Shown piece by piece: positions 27,192 to 35,393 of a DNA stretch of 64,000 nt. The position numbers and the translations under genes are program-made. The stretch's first letter is position 1. Each line of letters opens with the position of its first letter. The DNA is taken from positions 930,001-994,000 of the forward strand of contig NZ_AP027056.1 in assembly GCF_027924965.1 (NCBI RefSeq), written 5' to 3'. The stretch comes from Limnohabitans sp. TEGF004. Lineage in GTDB: Bacteria > Pseudomonadota > Gammaproteobacteria > Burkholderiales > Burkholderiaceae_C. Under the pieces are notes generated by a model, which was not told the origin of the DNA, ran no database searches, and was given only the letters and a program-made list of their open reading frames with translations.

Positions 27192-28004
27192 TCACACCTC
27201 CAACAAGAAGTTGACCATCAACTCACGCACTTGCGCGAACATGTCGGCGCCTGTCACGGTCTTGCAACCCTTGGCACGCGCTGCCGCAATCAAGGGCGTG
27301 ATGGCGGGCGCGGTGATGACGCAGCCGACAAACATGTCGCCATGAATTTTGGTGATGTCAATCGGTGTGGGGTCGGCTTCTTTCATGCCGATGGGCGTGG
27401 CGTTGACGGCGACATCAAAGCCTGTGGGGTCGGGGCTACCAAGTGTGAACTTTTCAAGATGGGTGACTTTGCCGAGCTTCAAGCTGTTGAGGCGATCAAT
27501 CAGTGACTGACGACGTTGGTCATCTGGGTCGTGAATGGCCAACTCACTCACGCCCGCCAACACCAAGCTGTGCGCGATGGCGGAGCCTGCGCCGCCTGCG
27601 CCCACCAGCAAAGCACGTTTGTTTTTCAGCACGCAGCCGTTTTTCTCCATGGCGCGCACATAGCCCAAACCGTCGAACATGTCCCCGTGCCAGCGGCCTT
27701 GTGTGTCGCGACGCACGGTGTTGACCGTGCCCAAAAAGGCGGCGCGTTCAGACAGCACATCGCAAAACGCAGTGCACGCAAATTTGTGCGGCACGGTGAC
27801 GATGAGGCCGTCGATGTTTTGCGCGCGTTGGGTGCCGGCCCACCAGTCGGTCAAGTCAGCGGGGGCAACGTGGGCGGGGACGCAGATGGCGTCGCGGCCA
27901 TGCGACTCAAAAGCTTGGGTCACGCCAAAAGGTGATTTCACTTGGGCAATGGGGTCGCCCACAATGACGTGAACGCGTGTGGCGCCGCTGTAGTTTTCAA
28001 GCAT
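27192..28004 (-). CDS. Shikimate/quinate dehydrogenase-like protein (AroE family, catabolic type)
   Basis: AroE-fold dehydrogenase, 270 residues. The catalytic Lys is in DGLIVTVPHKFA and the Asp in GDMFDG, which replaces the biosynthetic NTDG. The N-terminal binding motif reads VKSP where biosynthetic AroE has SKSP. The nucleotide loop is GAGGAGSA, and the next strand ends in an acidic residue (IHDPDDQ) where NADP-dependent AroE has an NRT motif, so NAD is likely preferred. These features favour a catabolic dehydrogenase of a hydroaromatic acid over aromatic biosynthesis. It is the first gene of a two-gene operon with the KstD-like flavoprotein and is divergent from the second iclR. Confidence 0.82.
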   Translation of the reverse strand: MLENYSGATRVHVIVGDPIAQVKSPFGVTQAFESHGRDAICVPAHVAPADLTDWWAGTQRAQNIDGLIVTVPHKFACTAFCDVLSERAAFLGTVNTVRRDTQGRWHGDMFDGLGYVRAMEKNGCVLKNKRALLVGAGGAGSAIAHSLVLAGVSELAIHDPDDQRRQSLIDRLNSLKLGKVTHLEKFTLGSPDPTGFDVAVNATPIGMKEADPTPIDITKIHGDMFVGCVITAPAITPLIAAARAKGCKTVTGADMFAQVRELMVNFLLEV

Positions 28005-28061
28005 GGTGATTCAAAGTGAAGTGGATGAATGTGGCGCAGTTTATCCAAAAATGGAATTACG

Positions 28062-28074
28062 TTCAACTTTTGAA
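28062..28074. promoter_or_regulatory. Candidate IclR operator (TTCAA-N3-TTGAA)
   Basis: The inverted repeat TTCAA-CTT-TTGAA lies between divergent aroE-like (start 28004) and iclR (start 28129). A near repeat, TCAAATTCA, follows at once. The position between divergent promoters suits a shared operator. Confidence 0.4.
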
Positions 28075-28128
28075 TCAAATTCATTTTCCGTGATAAAGTT
28101 CGGCCAACATCCATTTCCACACAGCACT

Positions 28129-28944
28129 ATGAGCGGCGTACTTGAAAGAACTTTGGGCATCTTGGAGCTCTTGTCTGAACAAGGGCAGGGCGTCGAGCTG
28201 GCTGTGTTGGCCGACAAGCTCAACATGCCCAAGAGCGCCGCGCACCGCCTGTTGGTCGACCTGGTGCGCTTTGGTTATGTGCGCCAAACACGCGACATGG
28301 GCGAGTATGTGTTGACCACCAAGCTCGTCTCGTTGGGTTTGAGCTACCTCAGCAAAACAGGCGTCATTGATGTGGCCCAGCCGCTGCTCGACCGCCTGGC
28401 CGAACAAACCGGTGAGCTGGTGCGTTTGTCGGTGGTCGATGGTGACCGCTTGACATGGGTTGCCCGCGCCCAAGGCGCTCGCCAAGGCCTGCGCTACGAC
28501 CCCGACATGGGCAGCATTGCCCGCTTGAGCTGTTCGTCGTCTGGCTTGGCTTGGTTGTCCACCATGAAGGATGACGATGCTTTGGCTTTGGTGTCACAAC
28601 AAGGCTTGGGTTCACCGCAAGATTTCGGCCCCAACGCACCCAAGAGTTTGAAAGCTTTCCTGAAGGTCTTGCAAGACACCCGCAAACAAGGCTTTAGCTT
28701 GACCGAAGAAACCTACACCGCAGGGCTCAACGCCATTGCCGCACCTGTGGGGTTGGCAGGGCAGTTGCCCATGGGCACCATCAGTGTGGCGGGCCCTTCG
28801 GCGCGTTTGACGCGTGAGCGCATGTTGGCATTGGCACCTGATTTGTTGTCATGTGCGGCGCAATTGGCAGCGGCCAGCGGCGCATCGCCCATGTTGGCGC
28901 GTGGCACCAGCCATGTGCGTTTGCAACCCATTTACGCCGCTTGA
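28129..28944 (+). CDS. IclR-family regulator
   Basis: IclR-type regulator, 271 residues from the ATG at 28129; a longer frame from 28003 runs through the divergent promoter and is rejected. The DNA-binding domain spans about residues 1-65 (RTLGILELLSEQGQGVELAVLADKLNMPKSAAHRLLVDLVRFGYV). The GAF-like effector domain contains LVRLSVVDGDRLTWVARAQGARQGLRYDP. It is less similar to the other two IclR proteins here. The FAD-NIPSNAP gene starts 19 bp downstream, so they may be cotranscribed. It probably regulates both that gene and the divergent aroE/flavoprotein pair. Confidence 0.88.
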   Translation: MSGVLERTLGILELLSEQGQGVELAVLADKLNMPKSAAHRLLVDLVRFGYVRQTRDMGEYVLTTKLVSLGLSYLSKTGVIDVAQPLLDRLAEQTGELVRLSVVDGDRLTWVARAQGARQGLRYDPDMGSIARLSCSSSGLAWLSTMKDDDALALVSQQGLGSPQDFGPNAPKSLKAFLKVLQDTRKQGFSLTEETYTAGLNAIAAPVGLAGQLPMGTISVAGPSARLTRERMLALAPDLLSCAAQLAAASGASPMLARGTSHVRLQPIYAA

Positions 28945-28963
28945 TTGCGTTGGATACGTCACG

Positions 28964-31366
28964 ATGACTACCCCATCACTTGACACTGCTCAACCCAAAG
29001 CGTGGGATTGCGATTTGCTGGTGGTGGGCTCCGGTGCCGGTGCGTTATCTACCGCCGTGACGGCGGCACACCTTGGCCTCAAAGTCATCGTGGTGGAAAA
29101 AGATGCGCACTACGGCGGCACCACCGCATGGTCGGGGGGCTGGATGTGGATTCCACGCAATCCACTGGCTATTCAAGCGGGCATCACCGAGCCGATTGAA
29201 AAACCACTGTTGTATTTGCGTCATGAGTTGGGCGAGCAGTTTGATGAAGCACGTGCGCGCACGTTCCTCACGCACGGCCCACGTATGGTGCGCTTCTTTC
29301 AAGAACACACCGCCTTGCAGTTCATCGATGGCAACTTGATTCCAGATTTCCATGGCAAGACTGAGGACGCCGCATTAGGTGGCCGGTCGGTCTGCGCCGC
29401 GCCGTTCAATGGTCGCTTGTTGGGCAAGCATGTGAAGCAGCTCAAAACGCCGTTGTATGAGATGACCTTCCTCGGCATGGGCATTGCCTCGGGGGCTGAC
29501 ATTCGTCACTTCTTCCATGCTTTGCGTTCATGGGGCTCGTTCTTCCATGTGGCCAAGCGCGTCACGCGTCATGTGTTTGATTTGGCGATGTATGGACGTG
29601 GCATGCAGTTGGTCAACGGCAATGCTTTGGTGGCCGCTTTGGCCAAGTCGGCATTCGATGCGGGCGTGGACATTCGCGTGAACAGCCCTGCCGTGCGTTT
29701 GATCACTGAAGGTGACAACGGTTCGCAAAAAGTGCGTGGCGCCGTGGTGATGCACAACGGCGTTGAGCAAACCATTCGCGCCAAGCGCGGTGTGATGTTG
29801 GCCACGGGGGGCTTTCCACACGACCCACAGCGCAAGAGCCAACTGCTGCCACACGATCCCACGGGCGAACAACATTTCTCTGCCGCCTCGCGCGGCAACA
29901 CGGGCGATGGTTTGCGCTTGGGCGAATCGGTGGGTGCGGTGGTGGCGAACGATTTGAAACATGCGGCAGCGATGGCGCCTGTGTCTTTGGTGCCACGTGC
30001 CGATGGAACAATTGCACACTTCCCTCATTTGATTGAACGCGGCAAGCCTGGCCTCATTGCCGTCACGCGCTTTGGCAAACGCTTTGTGAACGAGGCCGAC
30101 TCGTACCACGACTTCATGCAAGGTTTGATTCAAGCGCTTCCTGAAGGTGAGCCTGTGCAAGCCTGGTTGGTGGTGGACCACTGCTTCATCCGTCGTTGGG
30201 GTTTGGGCGCCGTCAAACCTGCACCCGTTCCCATGCACAGCATGTTGGCCAATGGTTACTTGAAACGTGGCAACACCTTGGCTGAGTTGGCGGAGGTGTG
30301 TGGCATCAACGCCGTGTCGTTGCAAAACACCGTGGCGCGCTACAACACCCAAGCAGACATCGGTTACGACGGTGAATTTGGCAAAGGCCAAACCGCTTAC
30401 AACCGCGTGCAAGGCGATGCCACACACGAAGGCCGCAACCCCAACATGGCGCCCATTCAAGACGGCCCGTTTTACGCGGTGCGCATCGTGGCTGGCAGCT
30501 TGGGCACGTTTGCCGGTTTGCGCTGCAACGAACACGCGCAAGTGCTCAACGCGCAAGGCCAGCCCATCGACGGTTTGTACGCCGGTGGCAACGACCTCTC
30601 TAGTGTGATGGGCGGCAACTACCCGAGTGGCGGCATCACCCTTGGCCCCGCCATGACCTTTGGTTATTTGGCCGCGCATCACGCGGCTCGCTTGTCACCT
30701 GACTTTGCATCTTCTGAACATCCATTTTTGAAAAGGACTTCCCCCATGTATTACGAACTCGCCACCATGACGCTGCCTTTTGGCACCGCTGCTCAAGCCG
30801 CAGCTAACGTGCAAACTTTCGCTGCGCAAGGCCAAGGTGAATTGCTGGGCTGCTGGTTCACCGACATCGGTGTGCTCAACCAAATGATTGTGTTGCGTGG
30901 CTTTGATGACTTGGCCACTTTGCAAGCCGAACGCAACCGCACACAACACAACGCTAGCCCGTTTGGTTGTGGCGACATCTTTCAAAGCTTGGAGCAACAC
31001 AGCTACCAAGGCTTCCCTTGGATGAAGCCTGTGCGCCCGAGCGCTGAGAGTGGCATCAACGGACCCGTGTATGAAATCCGCACCTACGGGATCAAACCCG
31101 GTGGCGTGCAACCCACGATTGATTTGTGGGAGCAAGCCATTCCCGCGCGCGACAAAATTTCGCCCTGCGTGGTGGCGATGGTCGCTTTGGATGGTCCGCT
31201 GCGCTTCACCAACATTTGGGCTTACCCCACACTCGACGCACGAAGCAAAGCGCGCGCGGATGCTGTGGCCCAAGGCATCTGGCCACCCAAAGGCGGCCCT
31301 GCCAACTTGACCACCAACATGGTGTCCACCATCGCCATGCCCACTGCGGTTTCGCCATTGAAATAA
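28964..31366 (+). CDS. KstD-like FAD oxidoreductase fused to a NIPSNAP domain
   Basis: An in-frame fusion of 800 residues from the ATG at 28964. Residues 1-585 are a ketosteroid-dehydrogenase-like flavoprotein: LLVVGSGAGALSTAV FAD motif, YGGTTAWSGGWMWIP, and C-terminal GGNDLSSVMGGNYPSGGITLGPAMTFGY with the catalytic Tyr. Residues 595-800 form a NIPSNAP-family domain, two ferredoxin-like repeats beginning MYYELATMTLPFG and EIRTYGIKPGG. The join (SSEHPFLKRTSPM) reads through what looks like an old spacer with AAAAGGAC and an ATG at 30746. Either the stop between two genes was lost, or NIPSNAP is also made from an internal start. Substrate unknown; a paralogue of the flavoprotein at 25419. Confidence 0.82.
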   Translation: MTTPSLDTAQPKAWDCDLLVVGSGAGALSTAVTAAHLGLKVIVVEKDAHYGGTTAWSGGWMWIPRNPLAIQAGITEPIEKPLLYLRHELGEQFDEARARTFLTHGPRMVRFFQEHTALQFIDGNLIPDFHGKTEDAALGGRSVCAAPFNGRLLGKHVKQLKTPLYEMTFLGMGIASGADIRHFFHALRSWGSFFHVAKRVTRHVFDLAMYGRGMQLVNGNALVAALAKSAFDAGVDIRVNSPAVRLITEGDNGSQKVRGAVVMHNGVEQTIRAKRGVMLATGGFPHDPQRKSQLLPHDPTGEQHFSAASRGNTGDGLRLGESVGAVVANDLKHAAAMAPVSLVPRADGTIAHFPHLIERGKPGLIAVTRFGKRFVNEADSYHDFMQGLIQALPEGEPVQAWLVVDHCFIRRWGLGAVKPAPVPMHSMLANGYLKRGNTLAELAEVCGINAVSLQNTVARYNTQADIGYDGEFGKGQTAYNRVQGDATHEGRNPNMAPIQDGPFYAVRIVAGSLGTFAGLRCNEHAQVLNAQGQPIDGLYAGGNDLSSVMGGNYPSGGITLGPAMTFGYLAAHHAARLSPDFASSEHPFLKRTSPMYYELATMTLPFGTAAQAAANVQTFAAQGQGELLGCWFTDIGVLNQMIVLRGFDDLATLQAERNRTQHNASPFGCGDIFQSLEQHSYQGFPWMKPVRPSAESGINGPVYEIRTYGIKPGGVQPTIDLWEQAIPARDKISPCVVAMVALDGPLRFTNIWAYPTLDARSKARADAVAQGIWPPKGGPANLTTNMVSTIAMPTAVSPLK

Positions 31367-31385
31367 ATTGTCAAGGCGGCATACC

Positions 31386-32195
31386 ATGCGTACTTATTCG
31401 CTCGCATACCTCACGGCCAATGCGTCGACCGTGCCGCAAGCCATTGGCATTGCGGCGAAGTTGGGCTATGCCTATGTGGGTTTGCGTGTGCAACCCAACG
31501 GACCCGGTGCACCCTTTCAAACCTTGATTGGCGATGTTGCTGTGTTGCGCGAAACCCAAGCGGTAATGCGTGACACCGGCGTGGGGGTGTATGACTTAGA
31601 AATCATCCGCATTGGTGAACAGTTCAAAGTGGCAGACCATGCCGCGTTGATGGACATCGGCCAAACCTTAGGCGCCAAAGCGGTGTTGATTGCCGCAGAC
31701 GACGCCAATGAATCACGTTTGGCCGACAACTACGCTGCGCTTTGTGATGCCATGCGCCCCTACGGCTTGACCGCCGATTTGGAGTTCATGCCATGGACCG
31801 CCGTGAAAGACGCCAAGTCCGCCATGCGCGTGGTTGAGTTGGCAGGACGCCCTAACAACGCCGGCATTCTGGTAGACGCTTTGCACTTTGGTCGTTCCAC
31901 CACAAGCTTGCAAGACATCGCAGCCATTCCACGCGAGTGGTTGCACTATGCGCAGATGTGCGATGCACAAGCAGGTTTGAACTTCACGACAGAAGAGCTG
32001 ATTCACACCGCAAGACAAGAACGCCTCTTGCCAGGTGAGGGCAATATTGACGTGACAGGTTTGTTTGCCACTTTGCCCCAAGACCTCCCCGTGAGCGTAG
32101 AGATCGTGAACCTAGAACGATCAAAACCCATGGGCGACAAAGCATGGGCCGAACTGTGCCTCAATGCAACTAAGAAGGCTTTAGGCGATGCCTGA
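31386..32195 (+). CDS. Sugar phosphate isomerase/epimerase-like TIM barrel (DSD-like metal site)
   Basis: Xylose-isomerase-like TIM barrel, 269 residues from the ATG at 31386 (a TTG at 31368 is an alternative). Candidate metal ligands are Glu133 (DLEFMPW), Asp164 and His167 (ILVDALHFG), Gln190 and Glu239 (SVEIVN). They are spaced closely like those of the dehydroshikimate dehydratase at 46910 (Glu138, Asp169, His172, Gln195, Glu249). This family covers many isomerases, epimerases and dehydratases, so the reaction is not certain. It lies 19 bp after the FAD-NIPSNAP gene, in the same direction. A dehydratase or isomerase acting on a hydroaromatic ring is my inference from context. Confidence 0.8.
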   Translation: MRTYSLAYLTANASTVPQAIGIAAKLGYAYVGLRVQPNGPGAPFQTLIGDVAVLRETQAVMRDTGVGVYDLEIIRIGEQFKVADHAALMDIGQTLGAKAVLIAADDANESRLADNYAALCDAMRPYGLTADLEFMPWTAVKDAKSAMRVVELAGRPNNAGILVDALHFGRSTTSLQDIAAIPREWLHYAQMCDAQAGLNFTTEELIHTARQERLLPGEGNIDVTGLFATLPQDLPVSVEIVNLERSKPMGDKAWAELCLNATKKALGDA

Positions 32196-32222
32196 ATCAG
32201 CACGCCACGTTCACAACAGTCG

Positions 32223-32308
32223 CCAAGTTGGGCTGCCTGTGCGCGCAGCAAGCGACATTCTGAGCGAAGCGAAGAGGAGCTGCTGTGCGCACAGGCAGCC
32301 CAACTTGG
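32223..32308. repeat. 28-bp inverted repeat forming a long hairpin
   Basis: Arms 32223-32250 and 32281-32308 are inverse complements with a single mismatch; the outer 22 bp are perfect. The left arm starts CCAAGTTGGGCTGCCTGTGC. The 30-base loop is purine-rich and contains repeated GCGAAG. It lies between convergent genes and has no T-run, so it is not a standard terminator. No second copy is obvious in the window. Confidence 0.9.
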
Positions 32309-32328
32309 TCATCACCAAAACCGTAACG

Positions 32329-33111
32329 TCAAATCAACGGGCGCAAACTCTGCGCCACTTCACGCAATACAGGCAACACGCGGTTCACGGCTTCCTTGGA
32401 GGTCTCATGCTGAATGGGCATGCTCACCGTCAAAGCGCCTTGCACATTCCCTTTGTGGTCACGCAAGGGCACGGCCACACCGCGGTACGCCAAGTCGAGT
32501 TGCTGCTCGGACAAGGCCCAGTCTTGCGCGCGAATGCGGGCCAGCTCGGTGCGCATGCGTTTGGGGTCGGTGATGGTGTGCGAGGTGAAGGCTTTGAGTT
32601 CGTGGTTGGCCAACCACGCATCCGACTCTTCCTCACCCAAGAGTGCGAGCAACAACACACCCGCGCTAGTCAAGTGACACGGCACACGCGCACCCAGCGC
32701 GAAGCTGGTGTTCATGCTGCGGTTTTGACCGTTGCGCGCGATGTAGACCAAGTCGTAGCCGTCGAGGACGGCGACAAACGAAATTTCTTGTGTGCCCATC
32801 GCCAAGCGTTGCAACGAGGGTTGCACGATGCGCGGCAAGCGGGCCGACTCCAGGTACGACTGACCCAGTCGCATCACCTTTGGGGTGAGCCAAAACAGCT
32901 TGCCGTCGGTGGTGACAAAACCCAAATGCAAGAGCGTCAGCAAATACCGACGTGCCGCTGTGCGGGTCAGGCCGCAGCGTTGGGCAGCTTGGGTGGCGGT
33001 CAAGCGCGGGTTGTGTTCGTCAAAGGTTTGGAGCATGGCGAGGCCTTTGTCCAGACCGGCGATCCAGTCCTTCTTGTCCATGCCCGCGGCGTGCGTCAAA
33101 AGTGTGTTCAT
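32329..33111 (-). CDS. IclR-family regulator (PcaU/PobR-like)
   Basis: IclR-type regulator, 260 residues from the ATG at 33111 (MNTLLTHAAGMDKKDW); a frame running up to 33516 crosses the livK promoter and start and is rejected. The winged helix contains LTATQAAQRCGLTRTAARRYLLTLLHLGFVTTDGKLFWLTPKVMRLGQSYLESARLPRIV, nearly the same as in the regulator at 24605. Effectors of this branch are commonly aromatic or hydroaromatic acids. It is divergent from livK, and a 15-bp direct repeat pair lies in the gap. It therefore probably governs the Liv-type transporter operon. Confidence 0.9.
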   Translation of the reverse strand: MNTLLTHAAGMDKKDWIAGLDKGLAMLQTFDEHNPRLTATQAAQRCGLTRTAARRYLLTLLHLGFVTTDGKLFWLTPKVMRLGQSYLESARLPRIVQPSLQRLAMGTQEISFVAVLDGYDLVYIARNGQNRSMNTSFALGARVPCHLTSAGVLLLALLGEEESDAWLANHELKAFTSHTITDPKRMRTELARIRAQDWALSEQQLDLAYRGVAVPLRDHKGNVQGALTVSMPIQHETSKEAVNRVLPVLREVAQSLRPLI

Positions 33112-33139
33112 AGGGGGTGCAGGGGGAAACCCGTGATGC

Positions 33140-33175
33140 GTTCGATGATCGCACAAAAACGTTCGTTTATCGCTC
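33140..33175. promoter_or_regulatory. Candidate IclR operator: tandem 15-bp direct repeats
   Basis: GTTCGATGATCGCAC (33140-33154) and GTTCGTTTATCGCTC (33161-33175) share 12 of 15 bases with 21-bp periodicity, about two helix turns. AAACG-TT-CGTTT at 33157-33168 adds an inverted repeat. PcaU and PobR are known to bind mixed palindrome plus direct-repeat arrays like this. Confidence 0.55.
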
Positions 33176-33316
33176 AATCTTGGGCAAATGTTCCGACAGA
33201 TCAAGCTTTTCCAATTAAATTGCACACATCTAAAACCAATCGATGGTGTGCCTTCGATTTCATCACCCCGAGCCGCCAGACATTGGCTCAATTTCAAACC
33301 CAAAGAGGAGACATCC

Positions 33317-34462
33317 ATGAATAAACGTTCCACCTTGAAAGCTGTTGCCGCTGCCGCAATTTTTGCGTTGGCTGGCGTCGCGCATGCCCAGCAAACTGTG
33401 AAGATTGCCAACATCGTTGAGCTGTCTGGCCCAGGCACCACAGCTGGCACGGTGTTTAAGAATGGCGTGGAGTTGGCGGTCAAAGAGATCAACGACAACG
33501 GCGGCATCTTGGGCAAAAAGATTGAGAGCTACACCGTTGACACGCAAACCAATCCTGGCGTGGCCAAGGGTTTGACTCAAAAGGCAGTGGATGACGGCGT
33601 GTTTGCCATTTTTGGCCCCGTCTACTCAGGCTCCATCATGGTGTCCATGGCTGAATCTAAACGTGGCGAAGTGCCTAACTTCACAGGCGGCGAAGCTGCT
33701 TCGATCACTGCGCAAGGCAACCCTTATGTGTTCCGCACTGCGTTCGGCCAAAGCACCTCATTCCCCAAGCTGGCCAAGTTCATCAACACCAAAGCCAAAA
33801 CATTGGCTGTGATTTATGTGAACAACGACTTCGGCAAAGGCGGTCGTGACACACTGAGCAAGTTGCTGGCAGATGGCCCTACCAAAATCGTGGCCGACAT
33901 TTCAACAGACGCAGGTCAAGTTGACTTTTCTGCCGCCGTGTTGAAAGCCAAGCAAACCAACGCTGACGCGATCTTTGCCTACACCAACGAAGAAGAGTCT
34001 GCACGTTTGTTGCGCGAATTGAAGAAGCAAGGCTGGACCAAGCCCGTGATCGGTGAGACCACATTAACAGGTCAAAAAGTGATCGAGTTGGCAGGCGATG
34101 CCGCCAACGGTGCGATGGCCCACGTGGGTTTGACCGTGGATGCACCGAACCCAGAAATGTTGAAGTTCAAAGCCAAGTACTACCAAGCCTACGGCAGCAT
34201 CTCTGACCACAACGGCATCAAGGGTTACACCGGCGTGTACGTGCTCAAAGCTGCGATCGAAAAAGTGGGCAAGCTCGACCGCAAGGCTGTGGCACAAGCA
34301 CTGCACGGCATCAGCATCAGCGCCAAGAAGCACCCAGGCGTGATCATGGATGTGAGCTTTGATGACAAGGGTGACCTTGACCGCGAAAGCTTCTTGATCG
34401 AAGTGAAAAATGGCCGTCAAGTGGTGACAGCCACTTTGCCCGCTTTGAACGCCAAGAAGTAA
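33317..34462 (+). CDS. Liv-type ABC transporter substrate-binding protein
   Basis: Periplasmic receptor of the branched-chain amino acid/amide family (LivK-like), 381 residues from the ATG at 33317 with AGAGGAG upstream. A signal peptide covers 1-24 (LKAVAAAAIFALAGVAHA). The mature protein starts QQTVKIANIVELSGPGTTAG, the type I binding fold. VYSGSIMVSMAE and YTNEEESARLL are family segments. A terminator-like hairpin follows, then livHMGF, so the binding protein is likely made in excess. In related bacteria such transporters often import aromatic acids, and the IclR and catabolic neighbours suggest the same here. Ligand not determined. Confidence 0.9.
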   Translation: MNKRSTLKAVAAAAIFALAGVAHAQQTVKIANIVELSGPGTTAGTVFKNGVELAVKEINDNGGILGKKIESYTVDTQTNPGVAKGLTQKAVDDGVFAIFGPVYSGSIMVSMAESKRGEVPNFTGGEAASITAQGNPYVFRTAFGQSTSFPKLAKFINTKAKTLAVIYVNNDFGKGGRDTLSKLLADGPTKIVADISTDAGQVDFSAAVLKAKQTNADAIFAYTNEEESARLLRELKKQGWTKPVIGETTLTGQKVIELAGDAANGAMAHVGLTVDAPNPEMLKFKAKYYQAYGSISDHNGIKGYTGVYVLKAAIEKVGKLDRKAVAQALHGISISAKKHPGVIMDVSFDDKGDLDRESFLIEVKNGRQVVTATLPALNAKK

Positions 34463-34472
34463 TTAGAGAAAC

Positions 34473-34504
34473 AAGGCACGCCTGCGGGCGTGCCTTTCTT
34501 TTTT
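34473..34504 (+). terminator. Attenuating terminator between livK-like gene and livH
   Basis: The perfect stem AAGGCACGCC/GGCGTGCCTT with a TGCG loop is followed by TTCTTTTTTC. It lies only 14 bp before livH, so partial read-through would set the receptor-to-permease ratio. Confidence 0.8.
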
Positions 34505-34517
34505 CAAGCGAATTGAC

Positions 34518-35393
34518 ATGACCGACTTCCTACAACTCTTTTTCAGTGGCCTCGCCACCGGCAGCATTTATGCGCTGGCGGCCTTGGGCTTTACCTTGCT
34601 TTGGCAAGCTTCGGGCACCATCAACTTCGCACAAGGCGAGTTTGTGATGCTGCCGGCTTTCATGATGCTGGGCTTCATGGCCGCAGGCTTCCCTTTGATG
34701 TTGAGCTTTGCCGCGAGTTGTGTGCTGTCGGTCTTTGTGCTGGGCTGGTTGTTCAAGCGCGGCGTGGTGGACCCACTCTTCAAGTTCGGCATGATGCCCA
34801 TCGTGGTGGCGACCATTGGTCTGTCCATCGCCATGCGCAATGCGGTGCGCGCAGGTTACAGCGCTGAGCCGCATCCATTTCCCAATCTATTTCCAGATGA
34901 GGTGTACAACATTGCCGGTGTGACCATTTCGGCCACCGACATTGGCACCTTTGTGTTTGCCATTGCACTCGTGTTGATCACACAAGCTTTCTTGGCCAAG
35001 ACCGTCACCGGTCGTGCCATGCAAGCGGTGGCACAAAACACCGAGAGCGCTTCGGTGTTGGGCATCAACGTGCCCCGCATGATTTTTTACACCTTCGCCA
35101 TCAACGCGGTGCTGGCAGCAGCCGCTGCGATTTTGGTGACGCCGACGTATCTGGCCAAGTTCGACATGGGCGCAGCTTTGGGTACGAAGGCTTTCTTCGC
35201 TGCCATCATTGGTGGCTTCAACAACTCACGCGGTGCGTTGTTGGGGGGTGTGATTGTGGGCGTGTGCGAAAACTTGGCTGCAGCCTACATTTCGCCGGCC
35301 TACAAAGACGCGGTGGCGTTGATCATTTTCATGGTCGTGATTTTGTTCAAGCCACAAGGCTTGCTCGGTAAAAAAGTGGAGCGCAAAGTATGA
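34518..35393 (+). CDS. livH: ABC transporter permease LivH
   Basis: Inner-membrane permease of the Liv/HAAT family, 291 residues with about eight hydrophobic segments. The start MTDFLQLFFSGLATGSIYALAALGFTLLW is the typical LivH N-terminus. The conserved EAA-like loop TVTGRAMQAVAQNTESASVLGINV contacts the ATPases. GTKAFFAAIIGGFNNSRGALLGG is another family hallmark. Its stop overlaps livM by four bases (ATGA). It is part of livK-H-M-G-F under the divergent IclR regulator. Confidence 0.94.
   Translation: MTDFLQLFFSGLATGSIYALAALGFTLLWQASGTINFAQGEFVMLPAFMMLGFMAAGFPLMLSFAASCVLSVFVLGWLFKRGVVDPLFKFGMMPIVVATIGLSIAMRNAVRAGYSAEPHPFPNLFPDEVYNIAGVTISATDIGTFVFAIALVLITQAFLAKTVTGRAMQAVAQNTESASVLGINVPRMIFYTFAINAVLAAAAAILVTPTYLAKFDMGAALGTKAFFAAIIGGFNNSRGALLGGVIVGVCENLAAAYISPAYKDAVALIIFMVVILFKPQGLLGKKVERKV

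Noticed and set aside
29528-30682. Minus-strand frame opposite the FAD-NIPSNAP gene
   Set aside because: It has shadow-frame composition and the plus-strand flavoprotein has all catalytic motifs.
33112-33516. N-terminal extension of the third IclR protein
   Set aside because: It crosses the divergent livK promoter, start codon and signal-peptide region; its composition is unlike a protein, and the ATG at 33111 gives the family start.
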